Shown here piece by piece: positions 50,119 through 57,614 of a stretch of 64,000 nucleotides of DNA (position 1 is the first letter of the stretch; every line of letters starts with the position of its first letter). A program made the position numbers and the translations under genes. This DNA comes from Flavobacterium hibernum. Lineage in GTDB: Bacteria; Bacteroidota; Bacteroidia; Flavobacteriales; Flavobacteriaceae. The notes beneath the pieces were generated by a model. It made no database searches, was not told where the DNA came from, and worked only from the letters and a program-made list of their open reading frames with translations. The stretch is from positions 1 to 64,000 of the forward strand of contig NZ_JPRK01000027.1 of NCBI RefSeq assembly GCF_000832125.1, written 5' to 3'.

Positions 50119-50454
50119 ATGAAAACCTTTTTTATCACAATTATTTCTCTAATCTCTTTCTCAATGTATTCGCAAAACCGCTACGAATTAAAAGACGAAG
50201 GAACCGAAAAAATTTACCTATCGGACACAATTGCAAAACTGGCGACGGTAAATAAAATCGCTACAAATCAACCCATTGTAGTTATTGATGGCATACCATT
50301 TCGTTTTCAGGACTTAGAGAAAGAAAAACTTCCATTATCAAAAAATGAAATAATCTCGATTATTCCAATCGATAAACAAAAAGGAATTAACATTTTTGGC
50401 TCTTTTGGCGAGGCCGGAGTTTTAATTGTAACAACCAATAAAAAGCAAAAATAA
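50119..50454 (+). CDS. Small secreted TonB-plug-like minidomain
   Basis: A 111-residue protein with signal peptide MKTFFITIISLISFSMYSQ. The mature 92 residues resemble only a TonB-dependent receptor plug: NQPIVVIDGIPFRFQDLEK, then LSKNEIISIIPIDKQKGINIFG and SFGEAGVLIVTTNKK. This matches the plug order 'lyVIDGvP ... I.sieVlKd.sa..YGsrgAnGVilITTK'. No regulatory domain or barrel follows; the next start is 4 bases after the stop. It could be a stand-alone plug domain, a remnant, or a convergent fold. Confidence 0.7.
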   Translation: MKTFFITIISLISFSMYSQNRYELKDEGTEKIYLSDTIAKLATVNKIATNQPIVVIDGIPFRFQDLEKEKLPLSKNEIISIIPIDKQKGINIFGSFGEAGVLIVTTNKKQK

Positions 50455-50458
50455 AGCA

Positions 50459-50863
50459 ATGAAAGAAACAATATATAAAAGTCTTATTCTTTCCTTGTTT
50501 CTAACCAATATCTGGAGTGTTGTAATGTTCTTTATTTACTTTTTTGAATCTCCCGGATGGCTACATGGTTTAGAAACCCTGATAATTTTTATTAAAACTT
50601 GTTGGACATTAATAGTTTTGGGACTAATTGTAATATTAATTTCTTTTATAAAAAGCATAAAAATTAAGTTTAAAATCTTTTCGCTTGCTCTAATTGCCTG
50701 GATCAATGTCTTTTTGTCGATTTTGCTTATCACAATTATGTCTTTAAAAATAACTGGATTAGACGCTTTTTACGAACTGGTTTTAATCTTGATCATATCC
50801 GTAATCTCTGTATTGTTAATCAGGAAACTTTCAAAACAAGTAAATATTCGATCTAATGAATAA
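50459..50863 (+). CDS. Membrane protein, unknown (134 aa)
   Basis: Four predicted membrane helices (about 8-28, 43-65, 72-96, 102-122) with a short basic tail. No family recognised. Starts 4 bases after the plug-like protein and overlaps the next gene by 8 bases, so it is part of one operon. Confidence 0.7.
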   Translation: MKETIYKSLILSLFLTNIWSVVMFFIYFFESPGWLHGLETLIIFIKTCWTLIVLGLIVILISFIKSIKIKFKIFSLALIAWINVFLSILLITIMSLKITGLDAFYELVLILIISVISVLLIRKLSKQVNIRSNE

Positions 50864-51137
50864 CTTTCTAAAAAATTGGACATTGTTTTTTGTTTTTGGA
50901 ATTCTATCTATTATAGGAGGAATAATTTATGCCATTATTTTAATAAATGGATATTCGGCACCAGACAAATTAATGGGAATTTATGTTTTATTTTGTTTGA
51001 TTCCGGTTTTAGTAATCATCTTAATTGATCGTTTTTTGGTCAAGAAGTTTGGAAATCAAAAAGTCAACAAAGTGCAATTTTACTTTCTAGGATTTATTCT
51101 ATTTTTATTGGTTTTAAGAACGATTGTGGATTTATAA
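50856..51137 (+). CDS. Membrane protein, unknown (93 aa)
   Basis: Three hydrophobic segments (about 10-30, 40-60, 72-92). Overlaps the upstream 134-residue gene by 8 bases and is followed 11 bases later by a lipoprotein gene. Unknown function. Confidence 0.68.
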   Translation: MNNFLKNWTLFFVFGILSIIGGIIYAIILINGYSAPDKLMGIYVLFCLIPVLVIILIDRFLVKKFGNQKVNKVQFYFLGFILFLLVLRTIVDL

Positions 51138-51148
51138 ATTTCAAAATC

Positions 51149-51694
51149 ATGAAAAAAATAGCTTTACTAATTACAATTACCACAATTTTACTTAGTTGTA
51201 AAAAAGAAGAATCCTTAGCAAAATTTAAATATTTTGATTTTTCTTTTAACAATACTTTCGAAACATGTTTTTCTGTAAAATTCACGCCAAACGACAGTGT
51301 TTATATTAGAGAACATTGGAATGGTAACAATACTTATGACAGTGCAAATATTCCTAGAATCAAAACAAATTATATTGCTTTAATAAATAAAGAAGATAAA
51401 AAAACATTAATTGAGCTAATATCTAAAACACAATTAAAAAAATACAAACCAGAATACAGCGAAGATTATACCGATGGAGAATATTACGTTTTTTATATTG
51501 ATAAAGATTCGATCAAAAAATCGATTGCAATACATACTCATAAAAAAGATGTCCCAAAAGATCTGGATTCTCTAGCAAAATGGATTTATCAATGGAAAAA
51601 GAAAGTAAAATTAATCGAAACGAAGAAAAAGTTAGATTTTTATAGTTCAAAATATATTTTGCCTCCACCTCCGCCTCCATTAAAAACTAAATAA
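51149..51694 (+). CDS. Unknown lipoprotein with Pro-rich C-terminus
   Basis: A 181-residue lipoprotein: signal peptide MKKIALLITITTILLSC with lipobox LLSC, then Lys-Lys-Glu-Glu. The domain has a Tyr/Lys-rich alpha/beta pattern with FSVKFTPNDSVYIREHW and YYVFYIDKDSIKKS. The end is Pro-rich: ILPPPPPPLKTK. No family recognised. In the same operon. Confidence 0.7.
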   Translation: MKKIALLITITTILLSCKKEESLAKFKYFDFSFNNTFETCFSVKFTPNDSVYIREHWNGNNTYDSANIPRIKTNYIALINKEDKKTLIELISKTQLKKYKPEYSEDYTDGEYYVFYIDKDSIKKSIAIHTHKKDVPKDLDSLAKWIYQWKKKVKLIETKKKLDFYSSKYILPPPPPPLKTK

Positions 51695-51698
51695 ACAA

Positions 51699-52256
51699 AT
51701 GACCCCAACATTCTTCTCAACCCAAGAAAAATTTAGAGAATGGTTAGAAAAGCATCATCAAACAGAAACCGAACTTTTGGTAGGTTTCTATAAAGTGAAC
51801 AGCAAAAAACCATCAATGTCCTGGTCAGAATCTGTAGATCAGGCGCTTTGTTTTGGTTGGATTGATGGCGTTCGAAAATCGATTGACAACGAAAGTTACA
51901 CGATCAGATTTACCCCCAGAAAAAAATCGAGTATTTGGAGTGCGATAAACATCAAAAAAATTGAAGTACTCACAAAAGCCGGATTAATGAAAGAAACGGG
52001 AGTAAAAGCTTTCGAATTCAGATCTGAAGAAAGATCTAAAATTTACTCGCATGAAAATGAAGCGTATGTTCTCGATCCTGAGCTCGAAAAGCAATTTAAA
52101 GCCAATAGAACAGCTTGGGAATATTTCAACAATCAGGCACCATCTTATAAAAAAGTAATAATTCACGTAATTATGAGCGCCAAACAAGAAAAAACCAGAA
52201 TTGCGAGATTGGAAAAAGCAATAAAGTTTAGCGCCGAACAAAAACGAATGTTGTAA
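51699..52256 (+). CDS. YdeI/OmpD-associated family protein
   Basis: A 185-residue cytoplasmic protein matching the YdeI/OmpD-associated (bacteriocin-protection-like) family: FFSTQEKFREWLEKHHQTETELLVGFYKVNSKK, MSWSESVDQALCFGWIDGVRKSID and YTIRFTPRKKSSIWSAINIKKIE. The Trp-Ile-Asp-Gly and Arg-Phe-Thr-Pro-Arg motifs are the family core. Its C-terminus holds KQEKTRIARLEKAI. It begins 4 bases after the lipoprotein gene. Function is thought to be protection against peptides, but not proved here. Confidence 0.88.
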   Translation: MTPTFFSTQEKFREWLEKHHQTETELLVGFYKVNSKKPSMSWSESVDQALCFGWIDGVRKSIDNESYTIRFTPRKKSSIWSAINIKKIEVLTKAGLMKETGVKAFEFRSEERSKIYSHENEAYVLDPELEKQFKANRTAWEYFNNQAPSYKKVIIHVIMSAKQEKTRIARLEKAIKFSAEQKRML

Positions 52257-52319
52257 AGGTTGTTGCTTTGATATTTTATAAACTGTAACTTTATTCCGTT
52301 AAACGCAAAAGAAAAAGGA

Positions 52320-53222
52320 ATGAGAGAAAGAACAGCATTAGAATATTACGTTTTAGACGTATTCTCAAACGAAAGTTACAAAGGAAATCCGCTTTCTGTG
52401 GTTTTTACCGATGGCAATTTAGATCTTGAAACGTATCAAAATATCTCTAAAGAATTTGGCTATTCTGAAACCTCATTTGTTTATTATTCCAAAACACAAA
52501 AAGCACTTAACGTTCGTTCGTTTACGCCAATAGGTTTTGAAATCGATGGTGCAGGACACAATTTATTAGGCGCAGTTTGTGGTGCTTTGCTAAAAAAACT
52601 ACCCATATTCGAAGAGCAAGACGAAAACAATCGTTTTGTAATCATGAAAAATGCTCCAATACCTTTAACCGTAAGTTTTGATCCCGAAACACAATATCCT
52701 ATTGTACAAATGCATCAAAAACAAGCCGTTATCAAACATCAAATTCCTACTTACAAAATAGCAATCGCACTTGGTTTAAAAATAGAAGATCTGGAAGTTA
52801 ATATGCTTGTTCCAACAGTGGTTCAAACCGAAGTTGCGCATACAATGGTTCCTATTAGGAATACGCAATTACTCAACGACTGTGTTCCTGATAGCAAACT
52901 TTTAATCGAAATTTCGAAAGAACATCAATTCGAAGGATTTTATTGTTTTTCGATTTCAGATGAAAATCAAGATCATGTTGTCGAAGCACGTTTTTTTAAT
53001 CCAATAATCGGGATCGAAGAAGATCCTGCAACTGGAACGGCGGCTGGACCTTTAATTGGCTTTTTAACCAAAAACAGATACACACAACTCAATAAAGAAT
53101 ATAAAATTCTGCAAGGCGTAAAACTAAATCAGCCTTCGTTAATTGAAGTTATGAATCGACAAAACGATATTTTGGTTGGAGGTTCTTCGGCGATAACAAT
53201 GCGTGGAGAACTTTATATATAA
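52320..53222 (+). CDS. PhzF family isomerase/epimerase-like protein
   Basis: A 300-residue PhzF-like protein. Core motifs: YYVLDVFSNESYKGNPLSVVF, GYSETSFVYYS with the catalytic Glu50, RSFTPIGFEIDGAGHNLLGAV and ARFFNPIIGIEEDPATGTAAGPL with the DPATG(S/T) loop. The His of the GHxTLGAA-type motif is present (GAGHNLLG). The family includes phenazine enzymes and epimerases; here no phenazine genes are nearby, so it is likely a general isomerase of unknown substrate. Confidence 0.92.
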   Translation: MRERTALEYYVLDVFSNESYKGNPLSVVFTDGNLDLETYQNISKEFGYSETSFVYYSKTQKALNVRSFTPIGFEIDGAGHNLLGAVCGALLKKLPIFEEQDENNRFVIMKNAPIPLTVSFDPETQYPIVQMHQKQAVIKHQIPTYKIAIALGLKIEDLEVNMLVPTVVQTEVAHTMVPIRNTQLLNDCVPDSKLLIEISKEHQFEGFYCFSISDENQDHVVEARFFNPIIGIEEDPATGTAAGPLIGFLTKNRYTQLNKEYKILQGVKLNQPSLIEVMNRQNDILVGGSSAITMRGELYI

Positions 53223-53238
53223 AAACTAATAAACCTTC

Positions 53239-53829
53239 ATGAAAAAAATATTGCCCTTACTTCTTTTAATTTTAACATCTTGTAATGATTTAAATTACAA
53301 ATATTTAAACTCAAATAAGACAGATATAGAAAGCCTTTTAAAAAACATTAATCCCAATAAAAATTATGACTATTGGGAGATTAATTATTGTCATGGCATT
53401 ACTCCAAAAACTATTTTATACAAGGGAAATAAAAAATTAAAAGAAAAATATAATTACAAAACTGACTGTAATGGTTTTTTAGGTGGATGTCATCCATCAT
53501 ATTGCGCTTATAATATCATTTATTTACAAAACGGTAAATGGAATTATGTCATAAATGAAACAGATTTAGCCACTTTTATAAATAAAATCGATAACCCTCA
53601 AGAAGCATTTATAATTGCACGAATAAATGATTACGAGATAGATTCAAACAATCAAAAAGGCAATGGATATATTAAAACGAAAAATGGTTATAACTTAAAG
53701 CTAATGAAATACAAAAGTTGTCCAGAGTCGAAAGAATCATTCATAGTTTCGATAGATTCAACAGGAAAATTAGGAAAAACAGAAAGTCAAGGTTTCTATT
53801 TAAAAACTAAAGACTGTATAGTATATTAA
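53239..53829 (+). CDS. Unknown lipoprotein
   Basis: A 196-residue lipoprotein with lipobox LTSC and a Cys-containing mature part (CHGITPK, CNGFLGGCHPSYCAYNIIYL, CPESKESF, KDCIVY). Six or seven Cys suggest disulphides. No family recognised. Starts 16 bases after the PhzF-like gene; terminator at 53850. Confidence 0.7.
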   Translation: MKKILPLLLLILTSCNDLNYKYLNSNKTDIESLLKNINPNKNYDYWEINYCHGITPKTILYKGNKKLKEKYNYKTDCNGFLGGCHPSYCAYNIIYLQNGKWNYVINETDLATFINKIDNPQEAFIIARINDYEIDSNNQKGNGYIKTKNGYNLKLMKYKSCPESKESFIVSIDSTGKLGKTESQGFYLKTKDCIVY

Positions 53830-53849
53830 AAATTTAGGCATAAAAACGA

Positions 53850-53880
53850 AAAAGCTGCATTAAATAATGCAGCTTTTTTT
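53850..53880. terminator. Terminator after the unknown lipoprotein
   Basis: Perfect 11-base stem AAGCTGCATTA / TAATGCAGCTT with a T-run after it on the plus strand. It ends the operon that starts at about 49551-50119. Confidence 0.9.
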
Positions 53881-53907
53881 ATACTCAAAACCAGAAAATA
53901 GATTTTC

Positions 53908-54135
53908 TTAGTTTGTTTTCATTGGCGGTAAATCGAACGCAACAGAATCGTGTTCGAAATTATTTCTATGTCCTCCATCGCAAAAAGGTTTGTTTGCAGA
54001 TAATCCGCAACGGCAAAGTCCTAATGCAGATCTTCCTTGAAGTCCGTAAACAGTTCCTTCAGAATCCATGATTTCAAATTCACCTTCTATTTTTATAGAA
54101 CCATTTTTATTGATGATTAATTTTGTCTTGCTCAT
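53908..54135 (-). CDS. CDGSH iron-sulfur domain protein
   Basis: A 75-residue protein with the CDGSH [2Fe-2S] motif: LCRCGLSANKPFCDGGHRNNF near residues 40-62, where three Cys and one His bind the cluster. It is a small single-domain protein of the mitoNEET type, possibly involved in redox or iron homeostasis. Convergent with the previous gene. Confidence 0.93.
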   Translation of the reverse strand: MSKTKLIINKNGSIKIEGEFEIMDSEGTVYGLQGRSALGLCRCGLSANKPFCDGGHRNNFEHDSVAFDLPPMKTN

Positions 54136-54345
54136 AACTTGTTTTTGTTTTTTTTCTAGGCAAAGATTGCAAAATATATTCTGAAGATTTTGATTGTAAG
54201 GCTAGTTTAAACTGGTTCTATTTTATGGAGATTTTACCACTGAGTTGCACGAAGGTTTTTCACAGAGATTCACAAAGAGTTTTTATTTGTTGAGCTGAAA
54301 TAATCACGCAAAGGCACGGAGGCGCAAAGTTTTATTTTTATCTGT

Positions 54346-54421
54346 ATTGTCAGGCTGAGCGAAGTCGAAGCCCGCACAGTGATTCAGCGCACGGGGCTTC
54401 GACTTCGCTCAGCCTGACAAT
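54346..54421. repeat. Perfect 28-base inverted repeat (GGCTGAGCGAAGTCGAAGCC family)
   Basis: Arm 54346-54373, beginning ATTGTCAGGCTGAGCGAAGT, is exactly repeated in reverse at 54394-54421. The 20-base loop GCACAGTGATTCAGCGCACG has partial symmetry. Nearly 80 bases would fold into one hairpin. Dispersed repeat known in flavobacteria in general form. Confidence 0.85.
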
Positions 54422-54434
54422 TGGAGTGTTTTTT

Positions 54435-54515
54435 AGCCCCGATAGAAGTGGAAATCCTTTTACTTTTTTCTTTAAAAAGTAAAAGATTGTAACGGATAGC
54501 GGGATTAGCTCCTGA
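54435..54515 (+). ncRNA. Structured RNA-like intergenic element (flavobacterial repeat)
   Basis: AGCCCCGATAGAAGTGGAAATCC starts the element, then a 12-base perfect stem CTTTTACTTTTT (54457-54468) / AAAAAGTAAAAG (54474-54485) with a 5-base loop, and ATTGTAACGGATAGCGGGATTAGCT closes it. AGC/GCT and CCCG/CGGG can pair outside the central stem. I have seen this kind of sequence repeatedly in Bacteroidota intergenic regions; it may correspond to the Flavo-1-type RNA motif, but I cannot verify that. Confidence 0.55.
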
Positions 54516-54560
54516 AAAAACTACTAGGAAAAATCAAATTTTTGCCGAGTTTCTTGCGGA

Positions 54561-54585
54561 GATTTCTCGTTCCTCGAAATGACAA
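54561..54585. repeat. Solo copy of the GATTTCTCGTTCCTCGAAAT arm
   Basis: A 25-base sequence starting GATTTCTCGTTCCTCGAAAT and ending TGACAA is identical to the right arm of the inverted repeat at 56833-56948 (56924-56948). The left arm is missing here. It lies 86 bases upstream of metG. Confidence 0.85.
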
Positions 54586-54643
54586 GCTAAAATGCTTTTC
54601 ATTCGGAATCTCTGTGAAACTTAGAATTCTCAATTCTATTGCT

Positions 54644-54669
54644 TATTTTTGCACTCAATAAAATTGAGT
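54644..54669 (+). promoter_or_regulatory. metG -7 element and start-proximal hairpin
   Basis: TATTTTTG (54644-54651) fits TAnnTTTG. It is followed by ACTCAAT-AAA-ATTGAGT (54653-54669), a 7-base hairpin that ends one base before the metG ATG. No clear TTG -33 box was seen. Confidence 0.5.
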
Positions 54670-54670
54670 T

Positions 54671-56806
54671 ATGATACAGAATCCTAAGAGATATACTATT
54701 ACGGCGGCATTGCCTTACACCAACGGACCTATACATATTGGGCATTTGGCGGGGGTTTACGTGCCTGCAGATATTTATTCGAGATATTTACGTTTGCAAG
54801 GAAAAGACGTTGCATTTATTTGCGGAAGCGATGAACATGGTGTTGCAATTTCGATGAAAGCAAAAAAAGAAGGAATTACACCACAAGAAGTTATTGATAA
54901 ATATGACGGAATTATTAGAAAATCATTCTCTGATTTTGGGATTTCGTTTGATAATTATTCTCGAACTTCGGCTAAAATTCATCATGATACTGCTCAGGAA
55001 TTCTTTAGAACATTGTATGATAATGGCGATTTTATTGAAGAAGTAACAGAACAATTATACGATGCAAAAGCAAATCAGTTTTTGGCTGATCGTTTTGTAG
55101 TAGGAACTTGCCCAAAATGTGGTAATGACGGAGCTTATGGCGATCAATGCGAAAATTGTGGATCGACTCTAAATGCTACGGATTTAATAAACCCAAAATC
55201 GACAATTACTGGAGAAACTCCTGTTTTGAAAGCAACAAAGCACTGGTTTTTACCGCTTGACCGATATACTGAATTCCTGACTGAATGGGTTTTGGTTGGA
55301 CATAAAAACGACTGGAAACCTAATGTTTACGGACAAGTAAAATCGTGGGTTGATGGCGGACTTGAACCTCGTGCCGTTACGCGTGACCTTGATTGGGGAA
55401 TTGATGTTCCGGTTGAAGGTGCCGAAGGAAAAAAATTATATGTTTGGTTTGATGCACCAATTGGTTATATATCGTCTACTAAAGAATGGGCTGCCCGCGA
55501 AGGAAAAGACTGGGAACCTTATTGGAAAGACGAAGAAACGAAACTGGTTCATTTTATTGGAAAAGATAATATTGTTTTTCACTGTATTATTTTCCCAGCA
55601 ATGCTTAAAGCCGAAGGAAGCTATATTTTGCCAGACAATGTTCCTGCAAATGAGTTCTTGAATTTGGAAGGAAACAAACTTTCGACTTCTAAAAACTGGG
55701 CGGTTTGGTTGCACGAATACCTAGAAGAATTTCCGGAGAAACAAGATGTTTTGCGTTATGCATTAACCTCAAACGCTCCAGAAACTAAGGATAACGATTT
55801 TACGTGGAAAGATTTCCAAGCAAGAAATAACAACGAATTGGTTGCTATTTTCGGAAACTTTATTAATCGTGTGGTGGTTTTAACCAACAAGTATTACGAT
55901 GGAATTATTCCAACACCAAACGAATTTTCAGAAGTTGATGAAGCTACTTTAGCCGAATTAAAAGCGTATCCAGCCGTGATTTCGAGTTCTGTAGAACGTT
56001 ACAGATTCCGTGAAGCACTTGGAGAATTAATGAATGTGGCGCGTTTAGGAAATAAATATCTTGCCGACGAAGAGCCTTGGAAAGTAATGAAAGACAATCC
56101 GGAGCGTGTAAAAACTCAAATGTATGTTGCATTGCAAATTGCTACTGCGTTGAGCGTTTTGGCTGAACCGTTTTTACCATTCACTTCTACTAAACTTTCA
56201 AAAATTTTGAATTTAGGTGATCTTAAAGAGCATTTTGCTGGATTTAGCAAATTCTTGAAAGAGAAAGATCGTGATGCAAAAGACATTTTTCTTGATAAAA
56301 CATTAGGTTGGAATGATATTTCTGAAAACTCAGATTTAATTCCGGCTGGACATAAAATTGGTGAAGCAGAATTGCTTTTCGCTAAAATCGAAGACGAAGA
56401 AATACAAAAACAAATAGATAAATTGGAAGCTACAAAAACTGCTAATCTTGCCGAAAGCAAACAACCGGAACCTCAAAAAGATTTAATTCAATTTGAAGAT
56501 TTCGCGAAAATGGACATTCGTGTGGGAACTATTTTGGAAGCTGAAAAAATGCCTAAAGCCAACAAACTTTTGGTGCTAAAAGTAGATACAGGAATTGACG
56601 TTCGTACGATCGTTTCGGGAATTGCCGAAAGCTTTACACCAGAAGAAATCATCGGAAAACGTGTATCTGTTTTAGCAAACTTAGCGCCAAGAGCTTTACG
56701 CGGAGTTGAAAGTCAAGGAATGATTTTAATGACAACTAATGCCGAAGGTAAATTAGTTTTCATTAATCCTGATGCTGACGCTCCAAATGGTGAAACGGTA
56801 AATTAA
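54671..56806 (+). CDS. metG: Methionyl-tRNA synthetase
   Basis: MetRS charges initiator and elongator tRNA-Met. The 711-residue protein has the HIGH motif PYTNGPIHIGHLAG near residue 20, a zinc knuckle CPKCGNDGAYGDQCENCG (four Cys), and a KMSKS-equivalent LEGNKLSTSKNWAVWLHEYL. The C-terminal tRNA-binding OB domain is at about 610-711 (DFAKMDIRVGTILEAEKMPK, ANLAPRALRGVESQGMIL). Domain order is the long form of the family. It starts 20 bases after a -7 element. Confidence 0.98.
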   Translation: MIQNPKRYTITAALPYTNGPIHIGHLAGVYVPADIYSRYLRLQGKDVAFICGSDEHGVAISMKAKKEGITPQEVIDKYDGIIRKSFSDFGISFDNYSRTSAKIHHDTAQEFFRTLYDNGDFIEEVTEQLYDAKANQFLADRFVVGTCPKCGNDGAYGDQCENCGSTLNATDLINPKSTITGETPVLKATKHWFLPLDRYTEFLTEWVLVGHKNDWKPNVYGQVKSWVDGGLEPRAVTRDLDWGIDVPVEGAEGKKLYVWFDAPIGYISSTKEWAAREGKDWEPYWKDEETKLVHFIGKDNIVFHCIIFPAMLKAEGSYILPDNVPANEFLNLEGNKLSTSKNWAVWLHEYLEEFPEKQDVLRYALTSNAPETKDNDFTWKDFQARNNNELVAIFGNFINRVVVLTNKYYDGIIPTPNEFSEVDEATLAELKAYPAVISSSVERYRFREALGELMNVARLGNKYLADEEPWKVMKDNPERVKTQMYVALQIATALSVLAEPFLPFTSTKLSKILNLGDLKEHFAGFSKFLKEKDRDAKDIFLDKTLGWNDISENSDLIPAGHKIGEAELLFAKIEDEEIQKQIDKLEATKTANLAESKQPEPQKDLIQFEDFAKMDIRVGTILEAEKMPKANKLLVLKVDTGIDVRTIVSGIAESFTPEEIIGKRVSVLANLAPRALRGVESQGMILMTTNAEGKLVFINPDADAPNGETVN

Positions 56807-56832
56807 ACTGATTTAAATATTAAGCATATCGT

Positions 56833-56948
56833 TTGTCATTTCGAGGAACAAGACTCGAGCGATAGCGAACAGGCGAAGCAAATCGCACGCGAGATTCACA
56901 CACAGTTGTTGAATTTCTAGTGCGATTTCTCGTTCCTCGAAATGACAA
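56833..56948. repeat. Compound inverted repeat (TTGTCATTTCGAGGAAC family)
   Basis: TTGTCATTTCGAGGAAC (56833-56849) pairs with GTTCCTCGAAATGACAA (56932-56948). A second arm, AAATCGCAC (56880-56888), pairs with GTGCGATTT (56920-56928). It follows metG by 27 bases and may serve as its terminator. Related to 25931 and 54561. Confidence 0.85.
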
Positions 56949-57003
56949 TATTGCGAAGCAAAAACAACTAAAATTCCTACAATTTTATTATTTGTTTCAA
57001 TTT

Positions 57004-57177
57004 TATATTTGTAAGTTTGTTCTGCAAAAATACAGTAAGGAGCAATCCTTGAAACTTTAAAGTTAACATAAGCGATTCCCTCGCCATGATGTTCCTGCGG
57101 AAACAATGGAAATTCTATCCTTACGGGTATTTTTGCACATCTAAAGCGAGGGTTTCGTGCGTTTAATATTTTCGAAT
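57004..57177 (+). promoter_or_regulatory. Structured leader with alternative pairings before the 91-aa gene
   Basis: Two -7-like elements occur: TATATTTG at 57004-57011 and TATTTTTG at 57128-57135. Between and around them: hairpin AAGGA-GCAA-TCCTT (57037-57050), a long-range pair GTAAGGA (57035-57041) with TCCTTAC (57118-57124), and CCCTCGC (57078-57084) with GCGAGGG (57146-57152), extended by CGA (57073-57075)/TCG (57155-57157). These cannot all form without a pseudoknot. This is riboswitch- or attenuator-like but matches no class I recognise. A long minus-strand open frame over this region (56813-57232) is also possible but not supported. Confidence 0.45.
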
Positions 57178-57453
57178 ATGCAAATAGAAAATCAAAAACC
57201 AACACATCACGATGTAATGCCAGCTGTGGCAAACTTTCTCTCTAATCTTTGGTTAGAAGGAGAATTTAGAGAACAACCCGATCATTTAACCAAGATTTTC
57301 GAGGCTCTCTTAGAAACCGAAATAGGAAATGATCTCGATTTTCGGACAAAAATGATTGGCTGTATCAAAACCAGTAAAATGCTGGCCAAAGCACTCGAAC
57401 CATTTTCAGATCAGCAAATTGCACAAGCCTGCAATAAAATTATTTCGGCTTAA
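57178..57453 (+). CDS. Unknown small helical protein
   Basis: A 91-residue protein, MQIENQKPTHHDVMPAVANF onward. It is mostly helical with conserved-looking Trp and Leu/Glu pattern (LWLEGEFREQPDHLTKIFEALLETEIGNDLD) and ends KIISA. The ATG at 57178 is preferred over 57157 because the latter falls inside the leader stem. No family is recognised with confidence. It is preceded by the structured leader 57004-57177 and followed by a hairpin at 57465-57503. Confidence 0.72.
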   Translation: MQIENQKPTHHDVMPAVANFLSNLWLEGEFREQPDHLTKIFEALLETEIGNDLDFRTKMIGCIKTSKMLAKALEPFSDQQIAQACNKIISA

Positions 57454-57464
57454 AACAAGAAATT

Positions 57465-57503
57465 GATAAACGCGCAAATTGATAATCGATTTGCGCGTTT
57501 ATC
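57465..57503. terminator. Long hairpin after the 91-aa gene
   Basis: A perfect 15-base stem GATAAACGCGCAAAT / ATTTGCGCGTTTATC with a 9-base loop. No long T-run follows on the plus strand, so it may be an mRNA-stabilising hairpin or a weak terminator. Confidence 0.7.
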
Positions 57504-57614
57504 TATTATAATCCGTACAAAAATCCTTAACTTGATTCTTATTCAAGAAAAAATTGAGATCTTCGCAAAAATCAACTTTCGATTAAATACCTTAGATTAG
57601 AAAACGCACAAATA

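Larger units (their letters stand above)
54136..54670. other. Repeat-rich spacer before metG
   Basis: No gene is found in 535 bases. It holds TTGCACGAAGG / CACAGAGATTCACAAAGAG words (54240-54280), a perfect 28-base inverted repeat (54346-54421), a structured RNA-like element (54435-54515), a solo copy of the GATTTCTCGTTCCTCGAAAT repeat (54561-54585) and the metG promoter. Confidence 0.8.

Noticed and set aside
57078..57152. SRP RNA, tmRNA or 6S RNA in the metG downstream spacer
   Set aside because: The conserved SRP loop bases, tmRNA tag frame and 6S rod structure are not present.
56813..57232. 139-codon minus-strand frame between metG and the 91-aa gene
   Set aside because: It runs through the compound inverted repeat and the structured leader, overlaps the start of the plus-strand gene and shows no known domain. 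Part of it (around 57010-57120) looks protein-like, so I keep some doubt.
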